64,000 nt of DNA. Source: Desulfoferula sp040751985 (lineage in GTDB: Bacteria > Desulfobacterota > Desulfarculia > Desulfarculales > Desulfarculaceae). The position numbers and the translations under genes are program-made. The DNA lies in contig JBFMFU010000047.1 of the NCBI GenBank assembly GCA_040751985.1, forward strand, positions 62,001 through 126,000, written 5' to 3'. Shown piece by piece: positions 45,289 through 53,068 of this stretch. The notes beneath the pieces were generated by a model, which had not been told where the DNA came from, did not search any database, and was given only the letters and a program-made list of their open reading frames with translations. Numbering within the stretch: position 1 is the first letter of the stretch; the number at the start of each line of letters is the position of its first letter.

Positions 45289-46977
45289 ATGCAAGAGGTG
45301 ATCGAGTTTCTGCGCCACAACGAGGTGGTGCTTTTGTTTCTGGTCATGGCCCTGGGCTATTTGCTGGGGCGCATCAAGATCGGCTGGTTCTCCCTGGGCA
45401 CCATCGCCGGCTCCCTGATCGTGGGCCTGGTTGTCGGCCTGGCCAAGTTCGAGATCTCGCCCATCATCAAGAGCGTGGGCTTCGGCGTGTTCATCTACGC
45501 CGTGGGTCTGCGGGTGGGGCCCCAGTTCTTCGCGGGCATGAAAAAGGACGGGCTGAAGCTGGTCACTATGTCCCTGGTGGCCTGCCTGGCCGGCTTCGCC
45601 ATGGTCTGGGCCGCCTCGGCCTGGCTGAGGCTGCCCCTGGGCATCGCGCCGGGCATCCTGGCCGGGGCCATGACCAACACCCCCACCCTGGGGGCGGCCG
45701 AGCAGGCCATCACCAGCGGCGCCGTGGCCCTGCCTTCGGGCCTCACCGCCGAGATGGCCATGAGCAGCGTGGCGGTGGCCTATGCCATCACCTACCTCTT
45801 CGGCACCGTGGGGCGCATCGTGTTGTTCAAGATGCTGCCCCGGATGTTCGGCTATGACCTGGCCGCCGAAGCCAAGAAGCTAGAGGCCAGCATGAGCGGG
45901 GCCAGCGCCGAGGACGACCCCTACAGCGACTACTTCTCCGAGTTCGCGGCCCAGGGCGTGCGCGGCTACCGGCTGACCAACCAGCAGCTCGCCGGCCATC
46001 CCCTCAAGAAGCTGCAGGGCCACCTGCCCGACCACCTGGTGATCGAGCGGGTGGAGCGCGGCGGCCAGGTGCTGGAGCTAAAGGACGACCTGACCCTGCA
46101 GGCCGGGGACCTGGTGGCGGTCAGCGGCCACACCAGCGACCTGATCCACGGTCCGGAGGTGATCGGGCCGGAGGTGCTGGACAAGGCGCTCTTGGACATC
46201 ACCGGCGAGTTCATCGAGGTGCTGGTCACCAACAAGCAGGCCGTGGGCAAGACCCTGGCCCAGGTGGGCCGCGCGGCCGGCTTCGGCTGCTACCTCAAGC
46301 GCCTGCTGCGCGCCGGGGTGGAGCAGCACGTGACCGGCGGAATGCGCCTGATGAAGGGCGATTTGTTGTTCATAACCGGGGCCAAGACCCACGTGGACCG
46401 CCTGGCCAACTATCTGGGCTACGCGGTGCACCGCTCGGCGGTCACCGACCTGTTCACCCTGGCCGTGGGCATGGTGCTGGGCTCGCTGCTGGGCGCGGTG
46501 AGCGTGAAGCTGTTCGGGGTGCCGGTGAGCCTGGGCTCGGCCGGCGGCCTGCTTCTGGCCGGCATCGTCATCAGCTTCCTGCGCAGCCGCCACCCCACCT
46601 TCGGCAACATCCCCGGCGGCGCCCGGGCGGTGCTGGAGGACATCGGCCTGACCATCTTCATCGTGGTGGTGGGGCTCACCGCCGGCAGCAGCGTGGTGGA
46701 GGTGCTCAAGACCTCGGGGCCGGGCGTGTTCCTGGTGGGGGTGGCGGTCACCCTGGTCACCGCCCTGGCCCCCTGGCTGTGGGGCCAGTACGTGCTCAGG
46801 CTCAACCCGGTGATCAACATCGGCGCCTGCACCGGCGCCGGGGTGATCACCGCGGCCCTGAAGGCGGTCAGCGAGGAGGCCGGCTCCTCCCTGCCCGCCC
46901 TGGGCTACCCGGTGCCTTACGCGGTGAGCACCATCGTGCTGACCGTGATGGGCTACCTGATCCTGCAGCTGGTCTAG
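45289..46977 (+). CDS. AspT-type aspartate:alanine antiporter, paralogue 2
   Basis: A second 562-residue AspT homologue, clearly a tandem duplicate of the preceding gene. The same TM, TrkA-C, TrkA-C, TM order is seen, with near-identical blocks such as IYAVGLRVGPQFFAGMKKDG. Differences cluster in the TM3-5 stretch (NTPTLGAAEQAITSG against NTSTLGAATQAISSG) and in GACTGAGVITAALKA against GACTGCVPTTAALQA, which may change substrate choice, for example asparagine or a dicarboxylate. I chose the ATG at 45289 over a TTG nine bases earlier that touches the ribosome site. Confidence 0.9.
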   Translation: MQEVIEFLRHNEVVLLFLVMALGYLLGRIKIGWFSLGTIAGSLIVGLVVGLAKFEISPIIKSVGFGVFIYAVGLRVGPQFFAGMKKDGLKLVTMSLVACLAGFAMVWAASAWLRLPLGIAPGILAGAMTNTPTLGAAEQAITSGAVALPSGLTAEMAMSSVAVAYAITYLFGTVGRIVLFKMLPRMFGYDLAAEAKKLEASMSGASAEDDPYSDYFSEFAAQGVRGYRLTNQQLAGHPLKKLQGHLPDHLVIERVERGGQVLELKDDLTLQAGDLVAVSGHTSDLIHGPEVIGPEVLDKALLDITGEFIEVLVTNKQAVGKTLAQVGRAAGFGCYLKRLLRAGVEQHVTGGMRLMKGDLLFITGAKTHVDRLANYLGYAVHRSAVTDLFTLAVGMVLGSLLGAVSVKLFGVPVSLGSAGGLLLAGIVISFLRSRHPTFGNIPGGARAVLEDIGLTIFIVVVGLTAGSSVVEVLKTSGPGVFLVGVAVTLVTALAPWLWGQYVLRLNPVINIGACTGAGVITAALKAVSEEAGSSLPALGYPVPYAVSTIVLTVMGYLILQLV

Positions 46978-46988
46978 GGAGAAGTACC

Positions 46989-48041
46989 ATGTCCGGACGC
47001 GCGCTGAGAGTTGTCCTGTGTCTGGCCGTCCTGCTGCTGGCCGCGGCCGGGGCCCAGGCGGCGGGGCGGCTGCCCCTGGTGGTGGTGGTCACCACCGGCG
47101 GCACCATCGCCGAAAAGGCCGCGCCGGCCGGCGGCGGCGCGGTGCCGGCGGTGTCGGGCGCGGCGCTGGTCAAGGCGGTGCCCGGCCTGGGGCGGGTGGC
47201 CCGTCTGAAGGTGGTGGAGTTGTGCAACATCGACTCCTCGCAGATGACGCCAGCCATCTGGGCCCGGCTCAGCCGGGTAGTGGACCGGGAGCTGGCCGAC
47301 CCGGAGGTGGCCGGCGCGGTGGTCACCCACGGCACGGACACCATGGCCGAGGGCGCCTTCTTCCTGGACCTGACCCTGACCAGCCCCAAGACGGTGGTCT
47401 TCACCGGCGCCATGCGCGACGCCTCGGACCCCAGCCCGGACGGCCCCCTGAACATCCTCAACGCGGTGACCATCGCCGCCGCGCCCACAGCCCGGGACTG
47501 GGGGGTGGTAGTGGCTCTGAACAACTACGTCAACTGCGCCCGGGACGTGGTCAAGACCCAGACCAGCAACGCCCAGACCTTCAACTCCGGCCAGAAGGGC
47601 TACCTGGGCTATGTGCTGGGGAGCGTGGTGCAGCGCTGGCATGAGCGGCCGCGACGCCTCACCCTGCCCCTGCCGGCCGAGCTGCCCAAGGTGGCGTTTC
47701 TGTCCACCTACGCCGGCGACGACGGCTCCCTGCTGCGCCATGCCGTGGACCAGGGGGCGCGGGGCCTGGTGGTGGAGGGGGTGGGCGCGGGCAACGTCAA
47801 CGCCCAGGTGTATCGGGCTATCCAGTACGCCCTGCAGAAGGGCCTGGCCGTGGTGATCACCAGCCGGGTGCCCCACGGCGCGGTCTGGCCCATCTACGGC
47901 GACCAGGGCGGCGGCCTGGCCCTGCAAAAGGCCGGCTGCATCCTGGGCGGGGACCTGCACGGCCCCAAGGCCCGGCTGCTCTTGATGCTGGCCCTGCCCC
48001 AGGTCCAGGACCGCAGCGAGCTAAAAAAGTATTTCCGTTGA
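46989..48041 (+). CDS. ansB: Exported L-asparaginase (type II)
   Basis: Asparaginase of 350 residues with an N-terminal signal peptide (RVVLCLAVLLLAAAGAQAAG), so it should act in the periplasm. The first catalytic Thr lies in VVTTGGTIAEKA, and the second site is VVTHGTDTMAEGAFFLDLT. RDASDPSPDGPLNILNAV is the usual following motif. It begins 11 bp after the second aspT. Periplasmic asparagine hydrolysis would feed aspartate straight to AspT. Confidence 0.94.
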   Translation: MSGRALRVVLCLAVLLLAAAGAQAAGRLPLVVVVTTGGTIAEKAAPAGGGAVPAVSGAALVKAVPGLGRVARLKVVELCNIDSSQMTPAIWARLSRVVDRELADPEVAGAVVTHGTDTMAEGAFFLDLTLTSPKTVVFTGAMRDASDPSPDGPLNILNAVTIAAAPTARDWGVVVALNNYVNCARDVVKTQTSNAQTFNSGQKGYLGYVLGSVVQRWHERPRRLTLPLPAELPKVAFLSTYAGDDGSLLRHAVDQGARGLVVEGVGAGNVNAQVYRAIQYALQKGLAVVITSRVPHGAVWPIYGDQGGGLALQKAGCILGGDLHGPKARLLLMLALPQVQDRSELKKYFR

Positions 48042-48282
48042 AATTAGGCCGGATCTAGTCTGGATGTTTCCTAAAGGTTGAGCGGCTGGTGTATGGGGCT
48101 AATCTTTAGGGCGGGAAGATAAAGACTGGCAGGTAAGGAGTCGCCCTCTGCCACTCCCCCGGCACAGTCTGAGCCTGGCTGGCAAGGCGGCCCAAGGCTT
48201 GGGTTGCCAAACCCCTTCGGCGGGAGCGTCGATGGCTAGCCGGGGCAGATGGCGCCTCGACCCGCTTTGCCACCGGCGGCCC
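48042..48282. other. Intergenic region between ansB and the repeat next to nikO
   Basis: This is a 241-bp stretch without a supported gene. A weak stem, CCTAAAG (48070-48076) with CTTTAGG (48104-48110), could end ansB transcription but has a long loop and no T run. The repeat core follows. Confidence 0.5.
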
Positions 48283-48380
48283 GTCGGCGGCAAGCGAGCG
48301 CCGGAGGCGTAGCTGAAACTACGTCGAGGCGCGAGCGCCGCCGGCAACGCAGCCAGCGGGGCTCAGGCGAAGCCGGACGC
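48283..48380. repeat. Hairpin repeat core, copy 2
   Basis: These 98 bases align with 15157-15252 along their length. The centre GCGTAGCTGAAACTACG can pair, and flanking arms GTCGGCGGC and GCCGCCGGC extend it. It ends exactly where the nikO stop codon begins (48381), so it would form the 3' end of the nik transcript. No 15-bp terminal repeats like those of copy 1 were found here. Confidence 0.72.
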
Positions 48381-49028
48381 TCAACCTTGTAGGATGCCGT
48401 CCTTCATCACCAACACCCGCCGACAGGTGCGCTCCAGCAGGGCGCGGTCGTGGGAGACCATGGCCCAGGACAGGTCCGATTCCACCAGCACCCGCTCCAG
48501 GGTGGCGGCGCGCGTCTCGTCCAGGCCGTTGCTGGGCTCGTCCAGCAGCACGGCCTGGGGCTGCATGGCCAGCACCGTGGCCAGGGAGACCAGGCGCTTC
48601 TCGCCGCCGGATAGGTGGTAGGTCACCCGCCGCTGAAAGCCGGCCAGGCCCAGGCGCTTTAGGGTGCTGTCCACCAGCTCCAGGGCCCGCTCGCGGCCCA
48701 GGCCCAGGTTCAGAGGGCCGAAGGCCACGTCCTCGGCCACGGTGAGGCTGAAGAGCTGGTCGTCCGGGTCCTGGAACAGATAGCCCACCTCCCGGCGCAG
48801 GGCGCGGAAGTCCTTCTCCTCCCGGCAGGCCCGGCCCAGGCCGTACACCGCGCCGGCCTGGGGCCTCAAGAGGCCCATGCAGAGCATGAACAGGGTGGAC
48901 TTGCCGGCGCCGTTGGGGCCCAGGATGCCCAGGCGCTGGCCGCTGGACAGGCTGAAGTCCAGCCCGCACAAGACCGGCGGCCGGCCGTCGTAGGCGAAGT
49001 CCACTTTCTCCAGGCGGATCAGCTCCAC
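48381..49028 (-). CDS. nikO: Nickel ECF importer ATPase NikO
   Basis: ATP-binding subunit of an energy-coupling-factor metal importer, 215 residues. Walker A LGPNGAGKSTLFML, the CbiO/NikO-type LFQDPDDQLFSLTVAEDVAF, signature LSGGEKRLVSLATVL, Walker B AVLLDEPSNGLDE and switch MVSHDR are intact. The start is GTG at 49028, overlapping the nikQ stop by 10 bp. Nickel rather than cobalt is inferred from the K-M-L-Q-O gene order. Confidence 0.92.
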   Translation of the reverse strand: MELIRLEKVDFAYDGRPPVLCGLDFSLSSGQRLGILGPNGAGKSTLFMLCMGLLRPQAGAVYGLGRACREEKDFRALRREVGYLFQDPDDQLFSLTVAEDVAFGPLNLGLGRERALELVDSTLKRLGLAGFQRRVTYHLSGGEKRLVSLATVLAMQPQAVLLDEPSNGLDETRAATLERVLVESDLSWAMVSHDRALLERTCRRVLVMKDGILQG

Positions 49029-49816
49029 AGCGGCCCTCCCCACTGCAGCAGGCCCAGGGCCAGGACCACGGCCCCGGCCAGGGCGCAGAACACGGTGTCG
49101 GCCCGTTGCCAGTGAAAATGATCCAGCAGCCAGAAGGTGCCGGCGAAGCCGCGGCAGAGCATGGCTTGGTACACCCGCTCGGAGCGGTCCAGGCTGCGCA
49201 GCACCAGGATGCCGATGAGTTGGGCCAGGCTGCGGTAGGTGTGCAGGTTGCTGCGCGGGGTGAAGCAGCGCACGGCCATGGCCTGGCGCAGGCGCAGGTA
49301 CTCCCGGCGCATCACGTGCAGGTAGCGGTAGAACAGGATGAACAGGCTCACCAGCTTGGCCGGCAGGCGCAGGTGGGCCAGGGCATGGAAGATGTCGTTG
49401 ATCTGGCTGGAGCCCAAGAGGGCCACCACCGCCAGGAAAATGGCGTTGGCCTTCAGCGTAATCAACCCGGCCAGGACCAGGCCCTGGGGGTTGTAGCTCA
49501 CCGCCGCGTGCCCCTGGGCCAGCTCCAGGCGCCAGGGCAGGAACAGCCACAGGAAGGCCACGAAGGCGTTCACGGCCAGGCCGCGGCGCCAGAACCCCGC
49601 CCCCCCCAGGCGCTACCAGCCGGCCTGGCCCTGGCCCCGGCCCAGCCCCTGGGCGGGGGCCTGGGGGCCGGGGCAGAGGGCGATAAGCGAACTGTAGGCC
49701 AGGGCCACCACCACCTTGCCCCGCGGGTCCAGGCGCGCGGCCAGCCCAGGGGCCGGCGCGTGCTCCAGGGGATGGGGGATGGCTCCGGAGGGCTGCGGTG
49801 GTGATGGCCTGGCCAT
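49019..49816 (-). pseudogene. nikQ: ECF transmembrane subunit NikQ/CbiQ, broken by an in-frame TAG
   Basis: The T-component of the importer. The N-terminal part (67 codons from the ATG at 49816, with LDPRGKVVVALAYSSLIAL) ends at TAG (49613-49615). After 13 more codons in the same frame it continues as clear CbiQ sequence (LAVNAFVAFLWLFLPW; LVSLFILFYRYLHVMRREYL) to 49019. Total length, 265 codons, is normal. Residues just before the TAG (GLGRGQGQAGW) lack the hydrophobicity expected of the second membrane segment. The stretch looks inverted (see the separate entry). A downstream GTG at 49573 could start a truncated protein, but it would lack the first two membrane segments. Confidence 0.8.
49603..49667. 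other. Putative micro-inversion in nikQ flanked by 9-bp inverted repeats
   Basis: CCCCCAGGC (49603-49611) and GCCTGGGGG (49659-49667) are perfect inverted repeats around a 47-bp centre. Reversing the 49 bases 49611-49659 on paper removes the TAG, keeps the frame, and turns the local protein into PQALPAGLALAPAQPLGGGL, which joins smoothly to GGAGFWRRGLAVN. In its present orientation the segment has the codon look of an antisense strand (GGCCAGGGCCAG instead of CTGGCCCTGGCC). It could be phase variation, a template-switch mutation or an assembly artefact. Confidence 0.55.
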
Positions 49817-49819
49817 AAG

Positions 49820-50290
49820 TTAAGCCTTTTGCCGCCGGCGCAGACGGCCGCGTACCAGCACGCCCAGGCCGGCCATGGCCGCGATGATGGCCAGGCCGTA
49901 GGCCACCCCGGACAGAGGCAGGTCCTCCGGCGGCTTGGCGTGGGAGGCCTTGCCCGCGGCCGGGGCCAGGTCCGCGGCGCCCAGCTGGAACTGGCCCAGG
50001 TGTCCGGGCCCGGCCTTGAGCAGCAGCTTCCAGGGCGCCGGGCCCTGGGGCAGAGGCAGAGAGAAGGCCCCCTCGTTATCGGTCTTGGCCGAGGCGATGA
50101 GGCGGCCCTGGGCGTCGTAGACCTCCACCGGCTGGTTTTTGACCTTGCCGCCGCCGGGCATATAGCCCTCGCCCATGAGGCGGCCCTTCTCCACCCAGGC
50201 GTAGAGCTTGACCTGGTGGGCCGGGGCCGGGCCCGCGGCCAGCAGCAGGGCCAGGACCGCCAACAGCGCTATGCTCGCGCCTCTCATCAT
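49820..50290 (-). CDS. nikL: NikL-type accessory protein of the nickel importer
   Basis: 156-residue protein with a signal peptide (ASIALLAVLALLLAAGPAPA) followed at once by HQVKLYAWVEKGRLMGEGYM. A beta-sandwich-like domain (VEVYDAQGRLIASAKTDNEG) and one C-terminal membrane segment (VAYGLAIIAAMAGLGVLV) follow. This plan and the place between M and Q are those of NikL. The His soon after the signal cleavage site may help capture metal. Its ATG overlaps the nikM stop. Confidence 0.85.
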   Translation of the reverse strand: MMRGASIALLAVLALLLAAGPAPAHQVKLYAWVEKGRLMGEGYMPGGGKVKNQPVEVYDAQGRLIASAKTDNEGAFSLPLPQGPAPWKLLLKAGPGHLGQFQLGAADLAPAAGKASHAKPPEDLPLSGVAYGLAIIAAMAGLGVLVRGRLRRRQKA

Positions 50291-50898
50291 GGCCGGCCGG
50301 CCTCCGCTCCCAGCAGGGACGGGCGGGCCTGGCGCAGGAAGAACACGGCCAGGGTGGTTATGATGCCCTCGGCGATCATGCCCGGCAGGCTGGCCACCAC
50401 GATGGCCCCGGCCGAGGTCAGGAAGGCCTCGCCGGTCAGGAACAGGCTGAGGGCGGTGAGCAGGGCAGCCAAGAGCACCGCGCCGAAGCCGGCCGCGAAG
50501 GAGGCCAGCAGCAGGGTCACCCGGCCGCGGCGCAGCCAGGGCGCGCAGGCGTAGTAGCAGAGCACCGCCGGCAGGGCCATGCTGAGGGTGTTCACCCCCA
50601 GGCCGGTGAGCCCGCCGAACTGGAACAGGATGGCCTGCAGGGTCAGGCCCACGAAGATGGCCGGGAAGGCGGCCCAGCCTAACAAGAGCCCCACCAAGCC
50701 GTTTAACACCAGGTGCACGGAGCTGGGCCCCACCGGCAAATGGATCAGGCTGGCCACGAAGAACACCGCCGAGAGCAGGGCCACCCGCGGCAGGCGGTCG
50801 TAGTCCATCTTCTTCAGGCCCATGGCCAGACCCGCCGCGCTCAGGGCCGCCCCGCCGATGAGCACCGGGGCCGAAAGCACTCCCTCGGAGATGTGCAT
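50287..50898 (-). CDS. nikM: Nickel ECF importer substrate-binding subunit NikM
   Basis: S-component of 203 residues. The start MHISEGVLSAPVL is the hallmark of CbiM/NikM, where the N-terminal amine, His2 and further His residues bind the metal ion. A second metal-site block is LIHLPVGPSSVHLVLNGLVG. Six hydrophobic segments follow. I chose the ATG at 50898 because the His2 motif requires it; longer frames read into nikK. It lies two bases after nikK. Confidence 0.94.
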   Translation of the reverse strand: MHISEGVLSAPVLIGGAALSAAGLAMGLKKMDYDRLPRVALLSAVFFVASLIHLPVGPSSVHLVLNGLVGLLLGWAAFPAIFVGLTLQAILFQFGGLTGLGVNTLSMALPAVLCYYACAPWLRRGRVTLLLASFAAGFGAVLLAALLTALSLFLTGEAFLTSAGAIVVASLPGMIAEGIITTLAVFFLRQARPSLLGAEAGRP

Positions 50899-50900
50899 GG

Positions 50901-51671
50901 CTAGCGCCCCGGCACCGGAGCCGCGTAGAGCCAGAGCACGCCGCCCAGCTCCACCTCGCGGTCCTGGCCGTCCTTCTTGATCTTCAGGTCCTCGGGGGTG
51001 TGCAGGGCAGCGAACCCCCACCAGCCGGGCCAGGGCAGGCTCCAGGTGAACATGCCGCCCGCGTCGGTCTTGATCACCTGGGCGACGTAGCTGTCCGCGG
51101 CTGCCTTGCGCTTGCCCCCCAGGTCGAAGAACTCCACCTCCACCACCGCGCCCGGCAGGGGCTTGCCCTTGTACAGCACCCGGCCGCTGAAGCTGTTGCC
51201 CGCGTACAGGCCGTAGGGCCGGGTCAGGGGGATGATCTCCATGGGCAGGCCCAAGGCGCGGTCCCAGCCGGACTCGGCCCCCATGGCGCTGACTATGGTC
51301 TTGGTGTAGTGGATGATGAAGCTCTTCTCGCTGGGCTCCCAGTAGGGCTGGGGGGTCATGTAAAAGATGTAGTCGCCGGGGCGCTTGATCTGGTAGGCGA
51401 CCCGCCAGGCGCTATAGCCGCCCAGCTTGACCTGCGTTAGCGCCGGCAGCAGGTCCTGCTTGCGGCCGGCCAGGGCCACGCCCGCCTCCTGGGGCTTGAC
51501 CAGGTTCATGCCCTGGCCCTCCCGCGGGTGCCAGAAACGCAGCTCCACCTGCAGCGCACCGGGCTTTTCCAGGATGTTGGTCTGGGGAATCACCATGCCG
51601 AAGTGGGCCGCGGCCGGCGCGGTCGCCAGCAGGCAAAGCATCAGGGCCCAACTCACCACGCGCACAAACAT
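50901..51671 (-). CDS. nikK: Periplasmic DUF4198 protein NikK
   Basis: Exported protein of 256 residues, first gene of nikKMLQO. The signal peptide (VVSWALMLCLLATAPAAAHF) is followed by a DUF4198-type domain with HFGMVIPQTNIL, LRFWHPREGQGM, FIIHYTKT and LYAGNSFSGRVLYKGKPLPG. The early His residues are candidate metal ligands. AGGAGG sits at 51675-51682 before the ATG at 51671. NikK is thought to capture nickel for NikM. The 326-bp leader contains a terminator-like hairpin. Confidence 0.87.
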   Translation of the reverse strand: MFVRVVSWALMLCLLATAPAAAHFGMVIPQTNILEKPGALQVELRFWHPREGQGMNLVKPQEAGVALAGRKQDLLPALTQVKLGGYSAWRVAYQIKRPGDYIFYMTPQPYWEPSEKSFIIHYTKTIVSAMGAESGWDRALGLPMEIIPLTRPYGLYAGNSFSGRVLYKGKPLPGAVVEVEFFDLGGKRKAAADSYVAQVIKTDAGGMFTWSLPWPGWWGFAALHTPEDLKIKKDGQDREVELGGVLWLYAAPVPGR

Positions 51672-51997
51672 GCTCCTCCTCCTTTGTTCTGCGGGTTGGT
51701 TGCGGCTTCGCCTTCTGGCGGCCAAGGTTGCGGTCAAAAAAACAGCCCGAGCCTGCCTGCGCTCGGGCCTTCTAGCCACGCCCTGCCCCTACTGAAGCAA
51801 GGCCTCATTTTATTATCTCAGCCCTCCCCTGCTCCACGGCCGGCTGTGGCGCCCCCTTCTGGGAGCAGTGTTTCTGCGGCGGCGTTTCCACCGCCTCTAG
51901 CCGGGGCCGGCGGCACCGCGGAACAGCGGAGTCTAATACAATGCATATCCCCGATCGCCGCCGCCGTCAACCACTAAGGGGCGCGGCGAGCGGGCGG
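51672..51997. other. Leader region of nikK
   Basis: The 326 bases between the Tad-end gene and nikK hold no supported gene. On the minus strand the order is GATATGCATTGTATTAG (51934-51950), a GC-rich structured part, a possible GATAATAAAAT -10 near 51808-51818, then a terminator hairpin and about 65 nt to the start. No cobalamin B12 box and no clear NikR GTATGA/TCATAC pair were found. Confidence 0.5.
51736..51768 (-). terminator. Intrinsic terminator in the nikK leader
   Basis: On the minus strand GCCCGAGC (51761-51768) pairs with GCTCGGGC (51745-51752), loop of eight, followed by TG and seven T's (51736-51742). It lies 64 bp before the nikK start. It may end the Tad transcript, or act as an attenuator if nikK is transcribed from further upstream. 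Confidence 0.8.
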
Positions 51998-52999
51998 CTA
52001 CTGGGGGCGGAAGCTTTCGGCCACCTCGTCCAGGGCCTTGGCGCCCAGGGCGTACTCGGCCTGGGGGAAGACGCCGCGCAGCACATAGAGGCGGCCGCTG
52101 GCCACGAGGAAGTAGAACTTGGCCTTCTGGCCGCCGCCCTGGTACACCGCCTCATAGGCCTTGACGCCGCCCAGGCTCAGGCTGCGGCCGTTCTGCTTGT
52201 CCTGTAGGGGGGTGCCGCTGGCGAAGAACTCATCCTCCCACATGCGCACCTGCTGCTTGAGGTCGCCCGCGCGGCGCAGGGGGCCGGAGTTGACCTGGAT
52301 CAGGCCCTGGCCCTGGGACGGGCTCAGGCGCAGATCGGCCGCGGCGGTCTTGGGCGCCAACCGCCAGCCCAGGGGCACCTGCAGCACAAAGCCCCGGCCC
52401 GGCCTGGGCTGCTGGCTGCCCGGCGCGTGCAGCACCTGCACCTGCAGTTGGCTCTGCAGATCGAAGGTCACGCTGGTGGCGGTGCGCGGCTTGATGACCA
52501 GGTCGTGCTCCCGGCTGAAGCCGCCCCGGCGCGCCTGCAGCTTGTAGCGCCCCACGGCCAGCGCGGGCAGGTTCAGGGGGGTGCGGCCCAGGGGCCGGCC
52601 GTCCAGGAACACCTCGGCCGGCGGGGTGCTGGTCACCTGCAGGGAGCCGGTCTGGGATTTGCGCGCCTGCTCCTGGGCCAGGGCCAGCAACTTGCGGGCC
52701 TGCTCGTCGCCCGGCAACACGGCCAGGCACTGCTGGAGCAGACGCACCGCGTTCTGGTAGCGGCCGGCGTTGAACTCGGTCACGGCCTGGACGTAGTCCA
52801 GCCGGGCCTGGCGACGCCGCTCGATGGCGGGCATCTCCTTGGCCCAGGCCGCCTCGCCCTGGGCCGGGGCCTTGGCAGCCGGTGCGGCGGGAGCGGCCGG
52901 CGGCGCGGCCAGGGCAGGCGCCGCCAACCAGGACAGACACAAGGCTAGACACAGGGCCGGCGTCAGCCGGCCAGGCCCTTGGGGCGAAGCTTGCGGCAT
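51998..52999 (-). CDS. Exported PEGA-domain protein at the end of the Tad cluster
   Basis: 333-residue secreted protein. The signal peptide (LTPALCLALCLSWLAAPALA) is followed by an Ala/Pro linker, a helical TPR-like pair (about 65-130, NAGRYQNAVRLLQQCLAVLP), a PEGA domain (about 137-195, GSLQVTSTPPAEVFLDGRPL) and an unassigned C-terminal domain of ~130 residues. PEGA domains occur in surface proteins. I chose the ATG at 52999 with GAGGTG upstream; an ATG 16 codons earlier has a poorer context. It lies 69 bp after the TPR/LysM gene and is probably cotranscribed. Confidence 0.75.
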   Translation of the reverse strand: MPQASPQGPGRLTPALCLALCLSWLAAPALAAPPAAPAAPAAKAPAQGEAAWAKEMPAIERRRQARLDYVQAVTEFNAGRYQNAVRLLQQCLAVLPGDEQARKLLALAQEQARKSQTGSLQVTSTPPAEVFLDGRPLGRTPLNLPALAVGRYKLQARRGGFSREHDLVIKPRTATSVTFDLQSQLQVQVLHAPGSQQPRPGRGFVLQVPLGWRLAPKTAAADLRLSPSQGQGLIQVNSGPLRRAGDLKQQVRMWEDEFFASGTPLQDKQNGRSLSLGGVKAYEAVYQGGGQKAKFYFLVASGRLYVLRGVFPQAEYALGAKALDEVAESFRPQ

Positions 53000-53068
53000 G
53001 GGTACACCTCGTACCCCAATGATGCCTGAAAACCGGCTGGACGGCAATCGGCTGTTGAAAGGGCCTGC

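Noticed and set aside
43647..45857. A 736-codon frame spanning both aspT genes in another frame
   Set aside because: It is an out-of-frame shadow of the two antiporters, rich in Gly/Arg/Pro.
49613..49615. UAG in nikQ read as pyrrolysine or by stop-codon read-through
   Set aside because: No pyl genes are in the window, NikQ has no known need for it, and the residues around it are also abnormal, which the inversion explains better.
49573..49816. nikQ as two separate genes
   Set aside because: The two parts are in the same frame, 13 codons apart, and together make one CbiQ-length protein; the first part alone has no known function.
51770..51960. A cobalamin or nickel/cobalt riboswitch before nikK
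   Set aside because: No B12 box or other known aptamer core could be found by eye; only structure and a terminator are claimed.
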